From Sandaracinaceae bacterium (GTDB lineage: Bacteria; Myxococcota_A; Polyangia; Polyangiales; JADJQN01), in contig JADJQN010000003.1 in the NCBI GenBank assembly GCA_016712745.1, positions 1,750,001 to 1,814,000 of the forward strand: a stretch of DNA of 64,000 nucleotides, given 5' to 3'. A model generated the notes under the pieces. It ran no database searches. It was not told the origin of the DNA and saw nothing but the letters and a program-made list of their open reading frames with translations. Position numbers and translations under genes: made by a program. Every line of letters begins with the position of its first letter. Position 1 is the first letter of the stretch. Positions 63,863 through 64,000 of this stretch are shown one piece after another.

Positions 63863-64000
63863 ATGAGTTCGCAAGAAGAAGGAACTCGACCCACGGACTG
63901 GTCGCGGATCGGTAGCAGGATCATGCTCGCGATGATCGGACCGCTCACGCCGATCGCGGCATCATCGCCCGTACATTGCGGCTCTGTCACGGCTGGATCT
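63863..64000 (+). CDS. Possible start of a plus-strand gene, cut by the window end
   Basis: From ATG 63863 the frame stays open for 46 codons to the last base (MSSQEEGTRPTDWSRIGSRI, then a hydrophobic MLAMIGPLTPIAA). It would be divergent from the Cys-rich genes. A minus-strand frame overlaps it, and no ribosome site is evident, so the call is weak. Confidence 0.25.
   Translation, partial: MSSQEEGTRPTDWSRIGSRIMLAMIGPLTPIAASSPVHCGSVTAGS

Noticed and set aside
63763..63990. Minus-strand frame of 75 codons at the window end
   Set aside because: It overlaps the plus-strand frame from 63863 and the lead-in of the Cys-rich gene, with no supporting motif or ribosome site.

Overview
The window looks like chromosomal DNA of a Gram-negative, moderately GC-rich bacterium, most likely a member of the Myxococcota (Polyangia/Sandaracinus-like). 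This is inferred from gene content: many lipoproteins with Asp/Gly-Gly or Asp/Ala linkers, EGF-like and Cys-rich modules, TSP3-type calcium repeats with vWA domains, PEGA repeats, a eukaryotic-type Ser/Thr kinase, FHA, PilZ and VIT-vWA proteins. No marker gene fixes the genus.

Layout. 1-2325: 3' part of a 23S rRNA gene, 5S rRNA and the rrn terminator; about 690 bp further on lies a partial second copy of the 5S tail plus terminator. 3504-7983: a mobile, decayed island. A 183-bp direct repeat flanks two broken IS3-family elements in opposite orientation, a 664-aa lipoprotein with nine EGF-like domains and a fibrinogen-like C-terminus, and a purS remnant. 7867-10983: small lipoproteins, a PadR-HAAS pair, a zinc-ribbon-like small protein and a secreted YD-repeat-like protein. 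10991-19408: an oxidoreductase/esterase pair, a Bax-inhibitor-like protein, a GT51 transglycosylase with a large AsmA-like N-terminus, and acetyl-CoA synthetase. 19506-26471: a PEGA protein and its partner, an ECF sigma factor/FecR/thymidylate kinase run with overlapping reading frames, a PDZ lipoprotein and a beta-barrel protein. 26468-28201: two type III secretion-like genes (SctQ and SctP). 28245-33190: a Ser/Thr kinase, then a heme O synthase/ABC exporter/SCO1/DUF420 run for cytochrome oxidase assembly. 33388-36587: a MacAB-type efflux system. 37835-40551: glycosyltransferase, CpoB-like and Pal-like genes on the minus strand. 40801-44677: two tandem TSP3-vWA lipoproteins. 44705-48027: aspartate aminotransferase, a membrane protein and biotin synthase. 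48067-52182: a 1371-aa protein joining a sigma-region-2-like segment, a membrane helix, FecR, VIT and vWA. 52807-56357: a compact minus-strand operon of fatty-acyl-AMP ligase, ACP, diiron acyl-ACP desaturase, second ACP and hotdog thioesterase. 56557-59540: decayed IS91-type and ISNCY-type elements. 59600-64000: a PilZ protein, a frameshifted double-FHA gene, and Cys-rich lipoproteins.

How the parts work together. Most of the window concerns the cell envelope: lipoproteins, Tol-Pal, peptidoglycan synthesis, efflux and respiratory-chain assembly. The strongest candidate for an undescribed system is the FAAL/two-ACP/desaturase/thioesterase operon, which can be read as a self-contained path that loads, desaturates and releases a fatty acid. 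Next are the sigma2-FecR-VIT-vWA fusion and the IS-flanked EGF/fibrinogen-like lipoprotein island. Paired perfect palindromes sit on the stop codons of two convergent gene pairs and look like REP-type elements reused as bidirectional terminators. No tRNA genes, CRISPR arrays or prophages were recognised.
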